64,000 bases of DNA, from NCBI GenBank assembly GCA_047967505.1, contig CM106538.1; one strand, written 5' to 3'. Below, piece by piece: positions 36,431 to 48,284 of the stretch. Source of the stretch: Dipteris shenzhenensis. Lineage: Eukaryota; Polypodiophyta; Polypodiopsida; Gleicheniales. A program made the position numbers and the translations under genes. Each line of letters begins with the position of its first letter. Positions within the stretch are counted from its first letter, which is position 1. The notes beneath the pieces were generated by a model that worked only from the letters and a program-made list of their open reading frames with translations, was not told where the DNA came from and ran no database searches.

Positions 36431-36480
<50 letters not shown>
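36230..36480. repeat. Compound microsatellite cluster (CT, TATC, GA, TA, CA)
   Basis: Successive runs: (CT)n, TATC/GATA, (GA)n, then a near-copy of the TATCTATCTAGATAGAGAG unit, (TA)n, (GA)n, a GATA bridge, TGTG and a long (CA)n. CT runs facing GA runs around TCTAGA centres make hairpin-capable units. The 87-129-codon ORFs on the minus strand here are artefacts. Confidence 0.95.
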
Positions 36481-36482
<2 letters not shown>

Positions 36483-36492
36483 TACATACATA

Positions 36493-36734
36493 AGAGATAA
36501 AAAACAAGGAGACACACAAGAGGAACAAGAGTGGGATATATATATATATATGTATATAGATAGATAGAAACAAGGCTTTAGAAAGATAAAAAACAAGGAG
36601 ACACACAAGAGAAACAAGGGTGGGATATATAAAGATAAAAAACAAGGAGACACACAAGAGAAAAAAGGGTGGGATATATATCCCACCCTTGTTTCTCTTG
36701 TGTGTCTCCTTGTTTTTTATCTTTCTAAAGCCTT
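36493..36734. repeat. Triplicated 50-bp unit plus perfect inverted copy (59-bp arms)
   Basis: A unit starting GATAAAAAACAAGGAGACAC and ending GTGGGATATATA occurs directly at about 36495-36541, 36584-36630 and 36633-36680, then inverted. Arms 36572-36630 and 36676-36734 are perfect reverse complements over 59 bp with a 45-bp spacer that contains most of the third copy. The third copy and the inverted copy also meet head to head at an ATATATAT centre. It lies directly beside the microsatellite cluster, suggesting a shared unstable origin. Confidence 0.93.
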
Positions 36735-37885
36735 TTAAATTTCATTTATTTGTGTCATTCAACTTGTTTATTCTCATTCCCCTTAAGTAAGCTTACTTTC
36801 TAACCTATAATAGTTTCACCTTCTTGTGATTCTAACCCTACCTTTTTTAATTATTTAGCACATTTTCTAGTCTCCTTGCTTTACATTTTCTTGTACATAT
36901 AGTTTCTCTATTTTTATCATCTTTAACTAATTTTTATTCTCTAACTAATAAACCCTCCTCTAACTCTAAACCCTTTTAAATTTTTGTTTGGATATTTTAC
37001 ACCATTAAGTTTTCTTCGATTTCTTATGAGCTCATTTAGATGTAGTTAGTATTCCCCTTTTTTCTTTATCTCCTTAATCAATGTACTTACAATTTCTTAA
37101 TACCTAAATCTCCCATTTCTTTACTTTATGAATCTTTCTTCAATCTTTAAGTTGTGTTCAAGTTTGTAGGTAAAGCGATAACAAGCTAGGGAATACAGGC
37201 ATTATCTGTCTTCCCAAATTCAACTATATTGTTATAATGATTGATTGGTTTGGATGGTGATAGGTAAGTGGACCCTGACATAGGATCCCGGACTACCTGA
37301 CGGATTTGGCACTTGTATACGTATTTTTGAAACCCTAATGTTGTTGGCCATTTGAGATTAAACAAAATTTGAATTCTTCAATTATTTATTTGTCATATTT
37401 GAATTATTTCTATTTATTTTTAAAAATCTATTCTATGATTGAATCGATTGTATGGTTCATTTATTGATGGATTAATCAATCTAAACACACGTTAATCTCC
37501 CAACTAGCCCTTGGTCGAGCTAGTACCATACAATCATTTAATGGCTACTCTTTCTTCTGATTTCTAATTATCAATTGCTTGTGAGGTAACACTGGATCCA
37601 CCCTCTCATGAATTGGAAAAACCATTTTTTACACTGATATTACATTTCCATTTTCTTCCTTGTACATTTCAATTAGCATTCTCTTAGGTGGGGAGTAAGT
37701 TCCACATTGTGGGGTTTAAAGACCACTGCACCTTACCCCCGGTTATGTACAATACTCAAACACATATATAAATGAATGAAAAAGAAGATTAGGGTGTTTT
37801 ACACCCACCAAAACTTGTGTAGCTCTCTTATAGCTCTCCCACTCTCTCATCCTCTTTCATTCTACTTTCATTGAGAGCACTCTCA
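36735..37885 (+). repeat. Putative LTR ending at 37885 (left edge unknown)
   Basis: The last several hundred bases before the primer-binding site at 37888 look like the 3' part of a 5' LTR: a TATATAAATG box at about 37765, a pyrimidine-rich leader and a CTCTCA terminus. The left border cannot be placed from the sequence; most of 36735-37200 may be unrelated. Confidence 0.35.
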
Positions 37886-37887
37886 AT

Positions 37888-37899
37888 TGGTATCGGAGC
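37888..37899 (+). other. Primer-binding site for initiator Met-tRNA
   Basis: TGGTATCGGAGC, one base from the canonical TGGTATCAGAGC, two bases after an LTR-like CTCTCA end. This arrangement is typical of Ty1/copia and many Ty3 elements. The ORFs just downstream (37887-38427) carry no gag domain that I can recognise. Confidence 0.55.
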
Positions 37900-40800
37900 T
37901 ATCGTTCCTTGCCTTCTTGCCACCCTTTGCTTCCCTACTGCTGTGGAAGCTTGTAGGAGAGCTTCTATTTGCTTGTGGCTTTAAAATGGAGGAAGGATAT
38001 CTCGCTTTTCTTATTACAGCAGTAGTGATTTCTGGCCTGTTGCCTACTTCTCAGAGCTTGTTTCTTCCTTGTTTCCAGCCCAAAAATGGTTATCTTCACC
38101 CATAGTTGTTGCGTGGAGTCTCTTACTACTCATGGGTTATCTGTGGGAGCTGTATTTTGACATATTCGAGCTCGTTTTTACTATTTGGGGTGTATAAAAT
38201 AGGCTGCCCCTCCTTTTCGAACAATTTGTGGCTTGATTCAAGAACGGGAGGTCATCTATTATCCCTTGGGAAGCAAAAACGACCTGCTACATCATGATTT
38301 CAGCTTATGGTTTGCTGTTTTTTGGTGTTCAGAGGAAAAAACGAGTGATTCTACTGCTTTTTGGAGAAATTCCACTGTTACGAGCAACAAGCTGCACTTG
38401 AAGGGCAGCATCCATGTTGGCATATAGATTTGGGTGCACTTGGGATTTGGTATGATTTCTCTCTTGTAGGTACTAGCATTTGGGATTTTGTTTCATTTGC
38501 ATCATGGCATCTGTGACATGAAGTTGGGGGTAACAAACTTCATGCACCTCTTCACTTCCTGCTGCTTTCGAACTGAGTAATAGAGATATTCATCACTAGG
38601 AAAGGGACATTAAAAAGAAGCTTTTATACAAGAGATCACACCATACTATCCTCCCTTAGATGAGAATGAAGATGCTAACATCCCAAGTGATGTACTCGAG
38701 CATAGGAAAAAGGAAAGGATCAACGGAGGCCATAATCTCAGTAAGCCAGTCTGCACCAAAGAGAAGAGCGATACGTTGTTGAAATAAGATCTTGTAGCTC
38801 AACATGACATGAACTGATATATATCGAGGAGTTTGAAAAGGATGATTGGGTAGGTTCTGGGAAAACATTGCACCTCCTTCATAGATACCTTTACAATTAC
38901 CTCAAAACACTCTCTAAAATATCATAAGACATAGAGACCCATAACTTTCAATAGAGACATAATATTAAATATTCAAACACATATTGAGATGCACCTTGAA
39001 ATGGCTTCACTTTGATATAAGTTTCATAAGAAACAAAGAAGCGGTCGGAAAGACATGGGCAGCTTATTGGACAGGGGTAAAAACTGTCCGAAAAAGAAAT
39101 AATCACAACAAAGAGTCATAGATTTTTTGCCTAAAATCCAATACAATAATTGAAGACATAGAATGATGCTCTTTGAAGAGAGCTTTACGCTGATATAAAT
39201 TCATCCAAATCAGACGATGGAGCAAAAAGTTATGAGAAAAATACTGACAAGGGGTCAAACTGTCATGAAAAACACTTACTCCTTTTACTAGTGCCGACTT
39301 GGGAGAATACAACCTCCATGCTTAGACTTCGTCAACAATCCAAGTCCCATAGAGGTCACCTAGGAGGGAAGGAAGAGCTGCCTTTGTGGCTTGGGAAATA
39401 GATAAGCCATGTATGCGCAATGAGCGGCCGAATAGACAACACTTTTGAGCACTTTGGAAGAGAAAACAATGGAAAAAGGAAAGAGACATTCACCTGAAGT
39501 GACCTTCATTACCAATAGAGTGAGACTCCACTCCAATGAAACTTAAAATACTACAAACACAAGGGAGAAGAAGAGGTTTCATACATACAAGAGGAAGCGA
39601 AAGCTACAAGACTACTCATAGAGAGAGAGTGAACTAGAGAGAGATGGACTCAAGAGTCTACATAAGAGAATATCTACAAGAGGGAGATAAGGCTCATGGA
39701 AGAGGCTTGAGGAGACTAGAGCTACATCAACATGAGGCCTAATGGTGGAAGAGATGATGAACAAGGAAGAGGAGGTCTCCTTTTATAGAGATTTTGTCAC
39801 CCTCCTTCACCCATTTACAATTGCTGCTTGTAGATTCATTTCCCCATCAATCACATAAGCTCGTATGTCATTCATATCCTTTTTGGCTACTCTTGCCATG
39901 TGTCCCATCAAAAGATGCTCAAGACTCTTAAAATATTGAGAAAGTCAAGAGTCTCCCCACATGAAGCCCATAGGGACCCTCTCTTTTCCATATGTCCGAA
40001 TCCTCCTTATTCCACATAGGAAATTTAGAAGGATTCTTCTTAACTCCACACTCCTCCACATGCCTTCCACATGCTTGGCATGTGGCCTCTCTTATATTAT
40101 TGGAACACATGGACATGAGCCCACCTCTTTATATGACTCACTCTTCCTATTTTCTAAAAACCCCATAATGTCTCATACACAAATAACTCTCATCCCATAC
40201 CAAGGTATTTATCATTCATACACATGGTATTTACAATGATCCATTCCACTCATCCTCTCAATCCCATACAATATCTTAGAAAATAAAATTAAGTAAGAAC
40301 CACTAGGCTATCACTTGATACTCAAACTCTTATCAAACATAGAAGAAAACAATACCAATGCCAAATAAAGAAATATCAAATTTTGGCATCACAACATCCT
40401 CTTCCATGTATGTAAAAAACCCCTCATTTTGAACTCTCATAGTATACCTACATTTCCTAGGTGGACCCCCTGAGAACACACCACACAAATTAATTTCAAA
40501 ATCCCCTACTACAATGGGACATGGCACTCAAAACTATACATTTAAAGCCATAAGTTTATTTATGTATAATTATATAAAATTCTGGGCTCCCTAGAGTTGA
40601 GCATGAGATGAATCAAAAATCTTAGACAACTGCAATCCATTAATCCGGAGTAAATAGAAGTTAGTTATTGATTGTTGAGATGCATAAATCAAGAGCATCC
40701 ACCGTGTAAAATTTAAGCAATATAAACTAAAATTTACCTATGCTAAACATGACTTTCTCACGTAAAAGCAATGATTCTTACAACAAGCAATAACCTCAAC

Positions 40801-41599
40801 AAACTATAACCTCGAAACAATAAGTTAGCCAAATATAGGTTGGATGTAAGGCCACACATTGGCCTAGTTAAGGTGTTGATTGAGTACTAAATTGTACTAT
40901 CTTGGATATATTGATGACAATAGTACATTGTATTTACATTTGATGCAATATCGAATGGCTTCATGTTCGAATAGATAAAACCTCCATATTATTATCATTC
41001 TACCAAGCATAAAATGTTAACACTAGATTGTACTTGATTGCATAATCTTCTTTTGATGCTTAATTTTATAGATCTGTCCAATTTTTAAAAATTATATTTA
41101 ATATGCTAATGAAATTTTCCAAATGTATATATTATTGTATAAAACTTTGGCAAATTTTTATGGAACTTATTTATAATTATATAATCTTAAAGGCTAAACT
41201 TAGCTCTCTTTCTAATTTTAGTTTCAAATAGTGGCAAATATACTGAGCTTTTATTTTTATAAGAGCATATAAACTTTTACAAGCCATATAAAACTTTCAC
41301 TTATTAATGAAACTAACACGAAAAAAACATCCTACTCATAGTTCACTTGGTGAGATTGCCACTTAAGTGTGCCATGATTTTCCACCTTAGACTTCAAAAG
41401 TTCGTACAAAAATACATCTTGATCGACAATTTCCTATTGGGTAGGGTGAGGCATTAGTTGGTTAGATATGAAATATATTCGCTGATCACTTCATGCACAC
41501 ATTAGGCTATGGATACATGACGATGATGTCATGAATGAAATAGATACTCATATGGATCCATATGAAGAAGATCGAGCTTCACAACTTTTGTATCTTTCC
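37900..41599. other. Unassigned DNA after the primer site
   Basis: No recognised domains on either strand. 39600-39800 contains an AG-rich leader-like stretch that on the minus strand shows a CTATAAAAGG box near 39785, so a further degenerate LTR in minus orientation is possible but unsupported by any coding domain. Confidence 0.4.
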
Positions 41600-42810
41600 T
41601 CTCAGATATGAAGTTACGAGGGATTTTGCAAAGAAATCAAATACATAGATGCAACGATGTTTGCACGATTGATCCACAAATTTCTAGCAAACAAAAATGG
41701 GATGCAAATATGATTTTCCCTTTGACACCCATGTAAACATGAAGCTAGTTCTAAATATGAAGATGCATCGATTGTTATATTACTACCCAAACCAACAACA
41801 TTGTGCCATACCCTACTATAGTGCTATATCTATGGCAAGCACACATGAACATCCAAAGGATCATAGACACTGGTCTCTCATACTGCTTATTAAAGTATGC
41901 CATGAAAATAGAGCCTATTGGGAGGCTAACATTGAATGTGGAAGATTGCAAAACATCTAGGTCTTGAATCCATTTAAGGTAAAGATGATTTTGGCATACG
42001 TGTTATCGAAACCAATGTCACCGACCAAGGTGACACTAATGTGTTTGCAAGTGCTAACTATGTGAGGCTGTACACTTAATCAACTCCTCACCACATGCGA
42101 GGCTACTATGTCAAAACAATGCATCCTATTGACACATATTGTGCCGTCCAAGCATACTAGAGCAGCTCACATTTTACAAGAACTAGAAATCATTCACACC
42201 ATAGAGGAGAAAAAATTGTGATACAACCCATGACACAATGAAGGACACATTTGGTAACTACATATATCCAAGTGCACGACTCATGTGCTTCACTGATTAT
42301 CATCTGGCTCACCATTTCAAGGGCTTATTTTTCAAGAAATTACTAAACATAATATTACCCTTTTAGAAATGAGCGGGAATTAATCTTGACAAGCAATCAA
42401 ACAAGATCGTGCTTCCTTCAATTCACATGCGTGGAATGATCCAAACACAGCAAGACATTGAGACACTTGTGTTAGCTTATTGTAAGATTCATATGCCCAT
42501 CAACAAAATAAGAGACAAAAATTGATTACATGATATCGCAGAAGAGTCCTTTGCAAGCCCTTGATGATACTTCTCTCACCATTTGTGAAAATGGGACCAA
42601 CAACACACTAGAGAGTAACTGAGTAAGAATTTTAGAACTACTAGACAAATTCAAGGACATGGAGAACTTGACCCTGACCCAAGGCCAAAGAGCTATTTAC
42701 AATAACATTTTTGAGATAGCAGCAGGACTTCTCATTATTTGCTACACACCCAGCTCAAAGAAGACATTCATGATTAAATACACATTAGGGGAATTTTGGA
42801 CTAAAAAAGG
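41600..42810 (+). pseudogene. Decayed Helitron-like (N-terminal and PIF1 helicase) remnant
   Basis: 41660-41960 reads as CNDVC ... GCKYDFPFDTHV, a block with Tyr/Arg and AIPYYSAIS, then ending ENRAYWEANI. The spacing resembles the Helitron N-terminal domain (Cys cluster, C-K/R-x-x-FP, VPY, then K-Y-x-x-K). After TAG 41958 the same frame gives LAYVLSKPMSPTKVTLMCLQ, like the R-x-ISPxEA block. Near 42660-42800 LTQGQRAIYNNIF and a segment ending KKTF resemble the PIF1 helicase start, with the Walker A glycines lost. Many stops; no termini (5' TC, 3' CTRR hairpin) identified. It could be another PIF1/replication-type remnant. Assignment rests on motif order only. Confidence 0.42.
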
Positions 42811-45800
42811 GCCTCTTGGAATAGGCCCTTATGATTTGTGATTAGTAAACCATCCAATGGGAGGGCTTAGGCATTAAAAGAATGGAGGATTCCATATTGG
42901 TCTCTCATTGGTGGAGAGACCTTCCTTGGTCCCCCCTTGGCTCCCACTTGCCTCCCTCTTGACCCCACCTCTACCTAGGGTATTTACTCCCCCCCTTGAC
43001 TTTTTCCTAGTCCCCCCTATCCTCTTCCCTCTCTTGGTGGGTCCCCAAAATCATGGATTTTTTCCCCTAAAAAAACAAGTTTTTTGAAAAGTGTCCCCAC
43101 CTCCCCAAACACTGCCCAAGAGACCTCCCAAACTTCCCCATTCACTCATGAGCTTTCTCTCAACCTCTTCCTCCTCTCAACCTCCTTCTCTCAACCTCTT
43201 CCTCTCCTCAACCTCCTCTCAATCACTTCCTCTCCTCAATCTCCTTGCAGATTCCTCTGTATGACCATGGTAATTTTCAATATTAATTATGACTTGAAAT
43301 TTAAATTACATTTGAAAGCAATTATTCATGATCTCAAATTGTCATCCCCATTATGTACTTTTACAAAAGAATGAAAAATTGGTGAGGAGACCATTGGAGA
43401 ATGGTCTTTGCATGAAAATTGAAACAAAATTAAGGCGTTTTAGATAGAAGCCTCCATGGACATTGGCTATGCATCCTTTGACTAAGTATAACAATTATAA
43501 AATTTTTAAAATGGATATATTCTTTGAAAATGCACAAATTTTCATTCAATTAAATATGAGTATTTGTTTTTTTAATAAATCCAAATGGTGCCAAAATATA
43601 CCAATTCAAGTTGTATATGGGATGTTGTAGATTAAATATGTGCGTAGGTATTTGGAAGTTATAATGACTAAATCACATTTCCAAATAATCAGACTTGATC
43701 ACATGTGATTACTTTTATTTCTTCTTTACATAGAATCAAAGCTGGAAATTTTGGAGAATGATAGCCTCCCTATACATTGGTAATACATGCTTTGATGGAA
43801 TACCCCTAGTAACATTTTGGTCAATGCTTTGGAAGTGTTCTACTCTTGGATATTGCTTATATTTAGATAGATATATTGAGTGTTTATTTAGTAATAACAA
43901 ACTTTGTTATATAAATTTGTCAATCATATAACTTGTATTAAATATATTCTTCAAATGTACCCAAAATGTTTCTTAAAATTCAAAAAACCAAACACGATTC
44001 ATTATTTTTTTAAATAAATTATGTGGCAATCAAGCATGCAAAAAATTTGTAAGAAGATAGAACAATGGTGAGAATTTTTTTGTTAAATGTCTTTATCAAA
44101 AGGCCCAATCAATGGATATCATATCATAATGTCTAGCCAAAATCCATTGTATGCATCATAAATTATAACACAAAAGTATTGGAGCATTCAAAAGAAGCAA
44201 CACATGCATATCAATTATACCATAAGCATAGAACATGTGCATGCATAGAGGCACAAGGAGATAATTAGGGGCATACATATATTGTTTGCTTAAGGGTTAT
44301 GTTATGTATATAATATTGAAATTTCTTGTATAAGGATAACACTATTTGTAATGAAAAAATGTCTCTAAGGGCTTAAGAGTGACATTTTTTCTTATTGGCT
44401 TTAATGTAGATACTAAAAAGTAACTAGAAAAGGACATAATAGATATATGAAATAAAGTTGGTAATTTTTTTTTAATAGATCAGTATGGAGTCAACAAGAG
44501 GTATAATTTCATACCTGGGTCATTTCAATTTGAACACCTGCAAACATCCAACATAATGAGAGACAGTTGACACTCCCAACCTCCTCTCTTTTTTAACTAT
44601 TTTCTAGACACAGTCAAGAAGGAAATTACAATCAAAGATTTAGGCATGTAAAGCTGCTCCACTTCCCATGCCCAAACTTGGTAGAACAAGCTCAAACAAT
44701 TGTATAAACATAGCGGCCAAGAACATACATCAGTTGAATGTTGTCTCTGAAACCAACTCATATTGGCACCAATGCAAGGACATCACGCTGGCCATTCAAA
44801 CAATTTAAGATTGCAACTACAACCAAGAAGAGCAAAACTACAAACAAAGCACTACCAAGAAACATCTCCATGTAATGATTAATCTTACTCACTCAATCTC
44901 CTAGCAAACACCGATCATTCAATTCATCTCATCCACCTCAATGTCCAATTCTCTCTTTTTTCTTTTAATGCAATATCCTAGGCATCTCGTGTGTTTGGAA
45001 TGGACACTCCATTAATATGGTTTCACCATGAGAGTCATGGTGACATATTCCATGGCACTCTCCTTTAGGCATCGGTTGATTGGGAGCTTTAAGCATATTG
45101 GCATTGCATCGCACCTCCCACGTGCTTCCAAAAGATATCTTGATGAATATGCTGATGTGGACACACTACCATAATTCTTAGAAGAATGAGAATGGAATCC
45201 AAAGTTCGCACGATTTGAAGTTGGGCACTTAACATTGAGTCATAAAAAACGACAAAAAAATAATGCAAATGACAACGTTCATCACAAGACACTTACTTGG
45301 GTTGCACCGTGAAGCACAATCAACTATCTCTAGGATTTATCACTCAGTAAACCTAGCTCACGGTAAGCCACTCATCGGCCATCAAGGAAGTGAACCTAAG
45401 TTGCTTAGAAACCATGCTGGGATTGTGGAGCTTAACAGACAAACAGAGCTAATTGTTGCAATTTGCAAGCAAATGGACATCAAAAGAAAGTCAGGGACTC
45501 TGGAGACTACAACTATTTAGGGAGGAGTTGTTTTTAGATCGTGGAGGCTTTTCTTATGCAAAATCTATTAGCTTGGAATGTGCCACATGGCTTCATATGA
45601 CTTAATAATTTCATTAAACTCTCTATAGTGCTAGCTAAGTAATCAAGAGACAAGCAAGCGGTTGATAACATATTGCAACAATTAAAAGATGCATAGGATC
45701 ATCTTCAATAAAGTGAATGGCCAATACCAATTGAGAAGGTCACATATAAAGTGAACCGAGAGTTCATAGAGAAAAATTATGAGAAAATTATGGCACGTTC

Positions 45801-46276
45801 ACAGATATCTTCCTAACATAAAAAAGTCCACTATAGAAGGTTAAAACCCTACAATCACATCAACTTTCTCTCATACTTTATTCCACTATATGCATAGTAA
45901 CTATAGAAAAAGATTAGGCCAATGTTATTGTGTCTACTGCATCACTTGTCTATGTTGGCCAAACTAATATAGGCATCAAAAAATGTCTAAAAAGACACAA
46001 GACTAACCCACCGACAAAAAATGATTGATGATTTCCACGTGTTCACTCTGTTTGAAAAGCATTTAGAGGTAGAGATACTAGCATCGACTCCAAACAAAAA
46101 GGAAGCAAATTGCTTTAGCATAAATTTATACATTGTACAATTACAAACTACATCAACTTCAAAGGGTTACAACAACATAAAAGAAAACCCTCCAAGATTT
46201 AGAAAATATTATTATTTAAAGCAAAATAAATTGATTTAAATGATAAGAATATTTATTATTTGACTTAAATTTCCTT

Positions 46277-46320
<44 letters not shown>

Positions 46321-46895
46321 TACACACACACCATCTTTGCTTTCTTTTATACCTTAGGCTGGCTACAACAAGACTAGTTTTTTGTTATGTCAAGGATGAT
46401 AAGTTCGTCAGAGCAAGTGCTTTAAAAACAGTAGTGGGTGCTTTTGATATGCCAAAACCCCATGCCCAGCTACCACATCCCACATCCAGAATCGATTGTA
46501 GAATCCGTAACAACCCCTGATTTCAGCATACAATCAATTCGAGTTCCAAATCCTTCGTCATAATTTATTCATAGTTTACAAACATGATAAGATGTGATTA
46601 TTCAAGTGTCAATACGTGTGAATAGAAAATGTAAGGCTCCTACTTTGTGCTTTGGATTTTTGCTGACCATGATTATTTTAAAACTACAATATTTTCAAGT
46701 ATAAGGAGCTAATTACATATATAAATCACTATAAACATCTAATAGGAGCCTTCATCCCATACTGTGTCAACACAACCATCGAATTAATAATACCTATCAC
46801 AGTAGAGAACACATTAAGGGTTTTCATTAAAGCAACAACATTTGGAATGAAAAGATACCATTCCAATAGCAGAATAGACTACAACAACTCGACTT
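42811..46895. other. Intergenic, no recognised genes
   Basis: 43130-43255 is a CTCTCAACCTCTTCCT-type pyrimidine minisatellite. A CT microsatellite lies at 46281-46317. Otherwise AT-rich with no supported coding region. Confidence 0.5.
46281..46317. repeat. (CT)n microsatellite
   Basis: A CT run of about 18 units followed by a short CA run. Seen directly. Confidence 0.95.
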
Positions 46896-46896
46896 A

Positions 46897-47270
46897 ATGA
46901 CAAGTGAGAGGAAACATGCCGCAAAACCACTACCATATTGCTCTACTTTTTGGTATACAATTCCTCATGAGTTTATTGCAGGCTTATATATCACATCTCG
47001 ACACGTAGTGAAATACAATCCACATAATTATTGGCTTATAGATGAGCTGTTGAAAGTGGATACGATGAAGACACCGTGGTTGATTGTTATCATGCATGTG
47101 CCATTGTACAATATCAGCTAAGTACATTATCTTGAGGGAGAGGCCATGCGGAATGTTTTTGAAACCTCGTTTGTAGAATACAAGGTTGATGTTGCGTTCG
47201 CAGACCACGTTCATGCTTATGAAAATTTGCCATTTATCAGCGTCATTCAAGAATTTTACAGTTATAACTA
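46897..47270 (+). pseudogene. Purple acid phosphatase fragment (metallophosphatase domain)
   Basis: The frame of 46897 reads STFWYTI, HNYWLIDELLKVD and KTPWLIVIMHVPLYN, the plant purple acid phosphatase segment around a metal-binding His. After a TAA at 47119 the same frame continues [30 protein letters not shown]. In functional enzymes the last block is GHVHAYER; here Gly is Asp and Arg is Asn, while both His metal ligands remain. Purple acid phosphatases are secreted or vacuolar Fe-Zn/Mn enzymes that release phosphate. No flanking exons were found on either side, so this is an isolated broken copy. Confidence 0.8.
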
Positions 47271-48184
47271 GAAGATTGGTATTTTTTACTAACTACAAGA
47301 TTGACAGTTTTTAACTCATGACTAATGGTTGTCGATTTCCAGTAAATCCGCAATCACACACTCTCCGTCTTGATTGCGATGCCAAGAGAAAAAGGTATTT
47401 GTCTGGCTCACGATTTCCAAAATGTATTATAGATTTAGAGGCGATGAACTTTTTACGGCAAAGCGAGGCCTTCCACATTTCCTGCATCACCAATTACGAT
47501 GTACACAAGTGTGTCCTCATCCAAAACCGATTTGCAAGCACCATTTGTCAGATTTAAATGAGTGATCGAGAATAGAAGAGTAAATGGGACAGAAACTTAC
47601 TTTTTCGACCAAAAATCGTGTTCTGATGTTGATTCTCTTATAATATGTCGGTCCTTTGGAGACCTACCAGTCTTGACATGTGAAAGTGCAGTCTTGACAT
47701 GTGAAAGTGTTGCCATTTCCCCTATCGAGGTTATGAATGACCCATTTCTCACGTTTCGCACCTTGCTCCTACAACTCTAGAAGCACCACTCAACAAATTA
47801 CCTTTTTCAAATTTCATCCCACTCGATCTATACTTGCATTGCTGGTGCCAGATAATTGTACAAATGTGAGTGAATTTGAGCGCAATATCATTGATGCAAG
47901 AGGAGGATACCAAAGCAGAGGCTAGAGCTTTGCAGAGTAGCTATACTCAAGCATGGAAGGGGAGAATCCTGCATGGAAGAGAACGTTGCAGTTGGCCAAA
48001 GTGCAGTGAAAGAGGAAATGGATCGACGTATTGCATAGACAAAGCTAAGGCATCTTCTACAAAATTAACGTTGCAAAATATTCGTCCCGCCTCTCCCAAG
48101 GCAACGAAATAATTCTGTCAAGAATCTTAAAGATTCCAAAGCATCACAATCGAAATCTCTGAGAGTCCTGGAGCCATACGCACA

Positions 48185-48284
48185 NNNNNNNNNNNNNNNN
48201 NNNNNNNNNNNNNNNNNNNNNNNNNNNNNNNNNNNNNNNNNNNNNNNNNNNNNNNNNNNNNNNNNNNNNNNNNNNNNNNNNNNN
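48185..48284. other. Assembly gap (100 N)
   Basis: Exactly 100 N bases, the usual placeholder for a gap of unknown size between contigs. Sequence order and distance across this point are therefore not certain. Confidence 0.99.

Noticed and set aside
36254-36686. ORFs of 87-129 codons on the minus strand
   Set aside because: Translation of GA, TA and CA microsatellites and of the inverted repeat; no protein-like composition.
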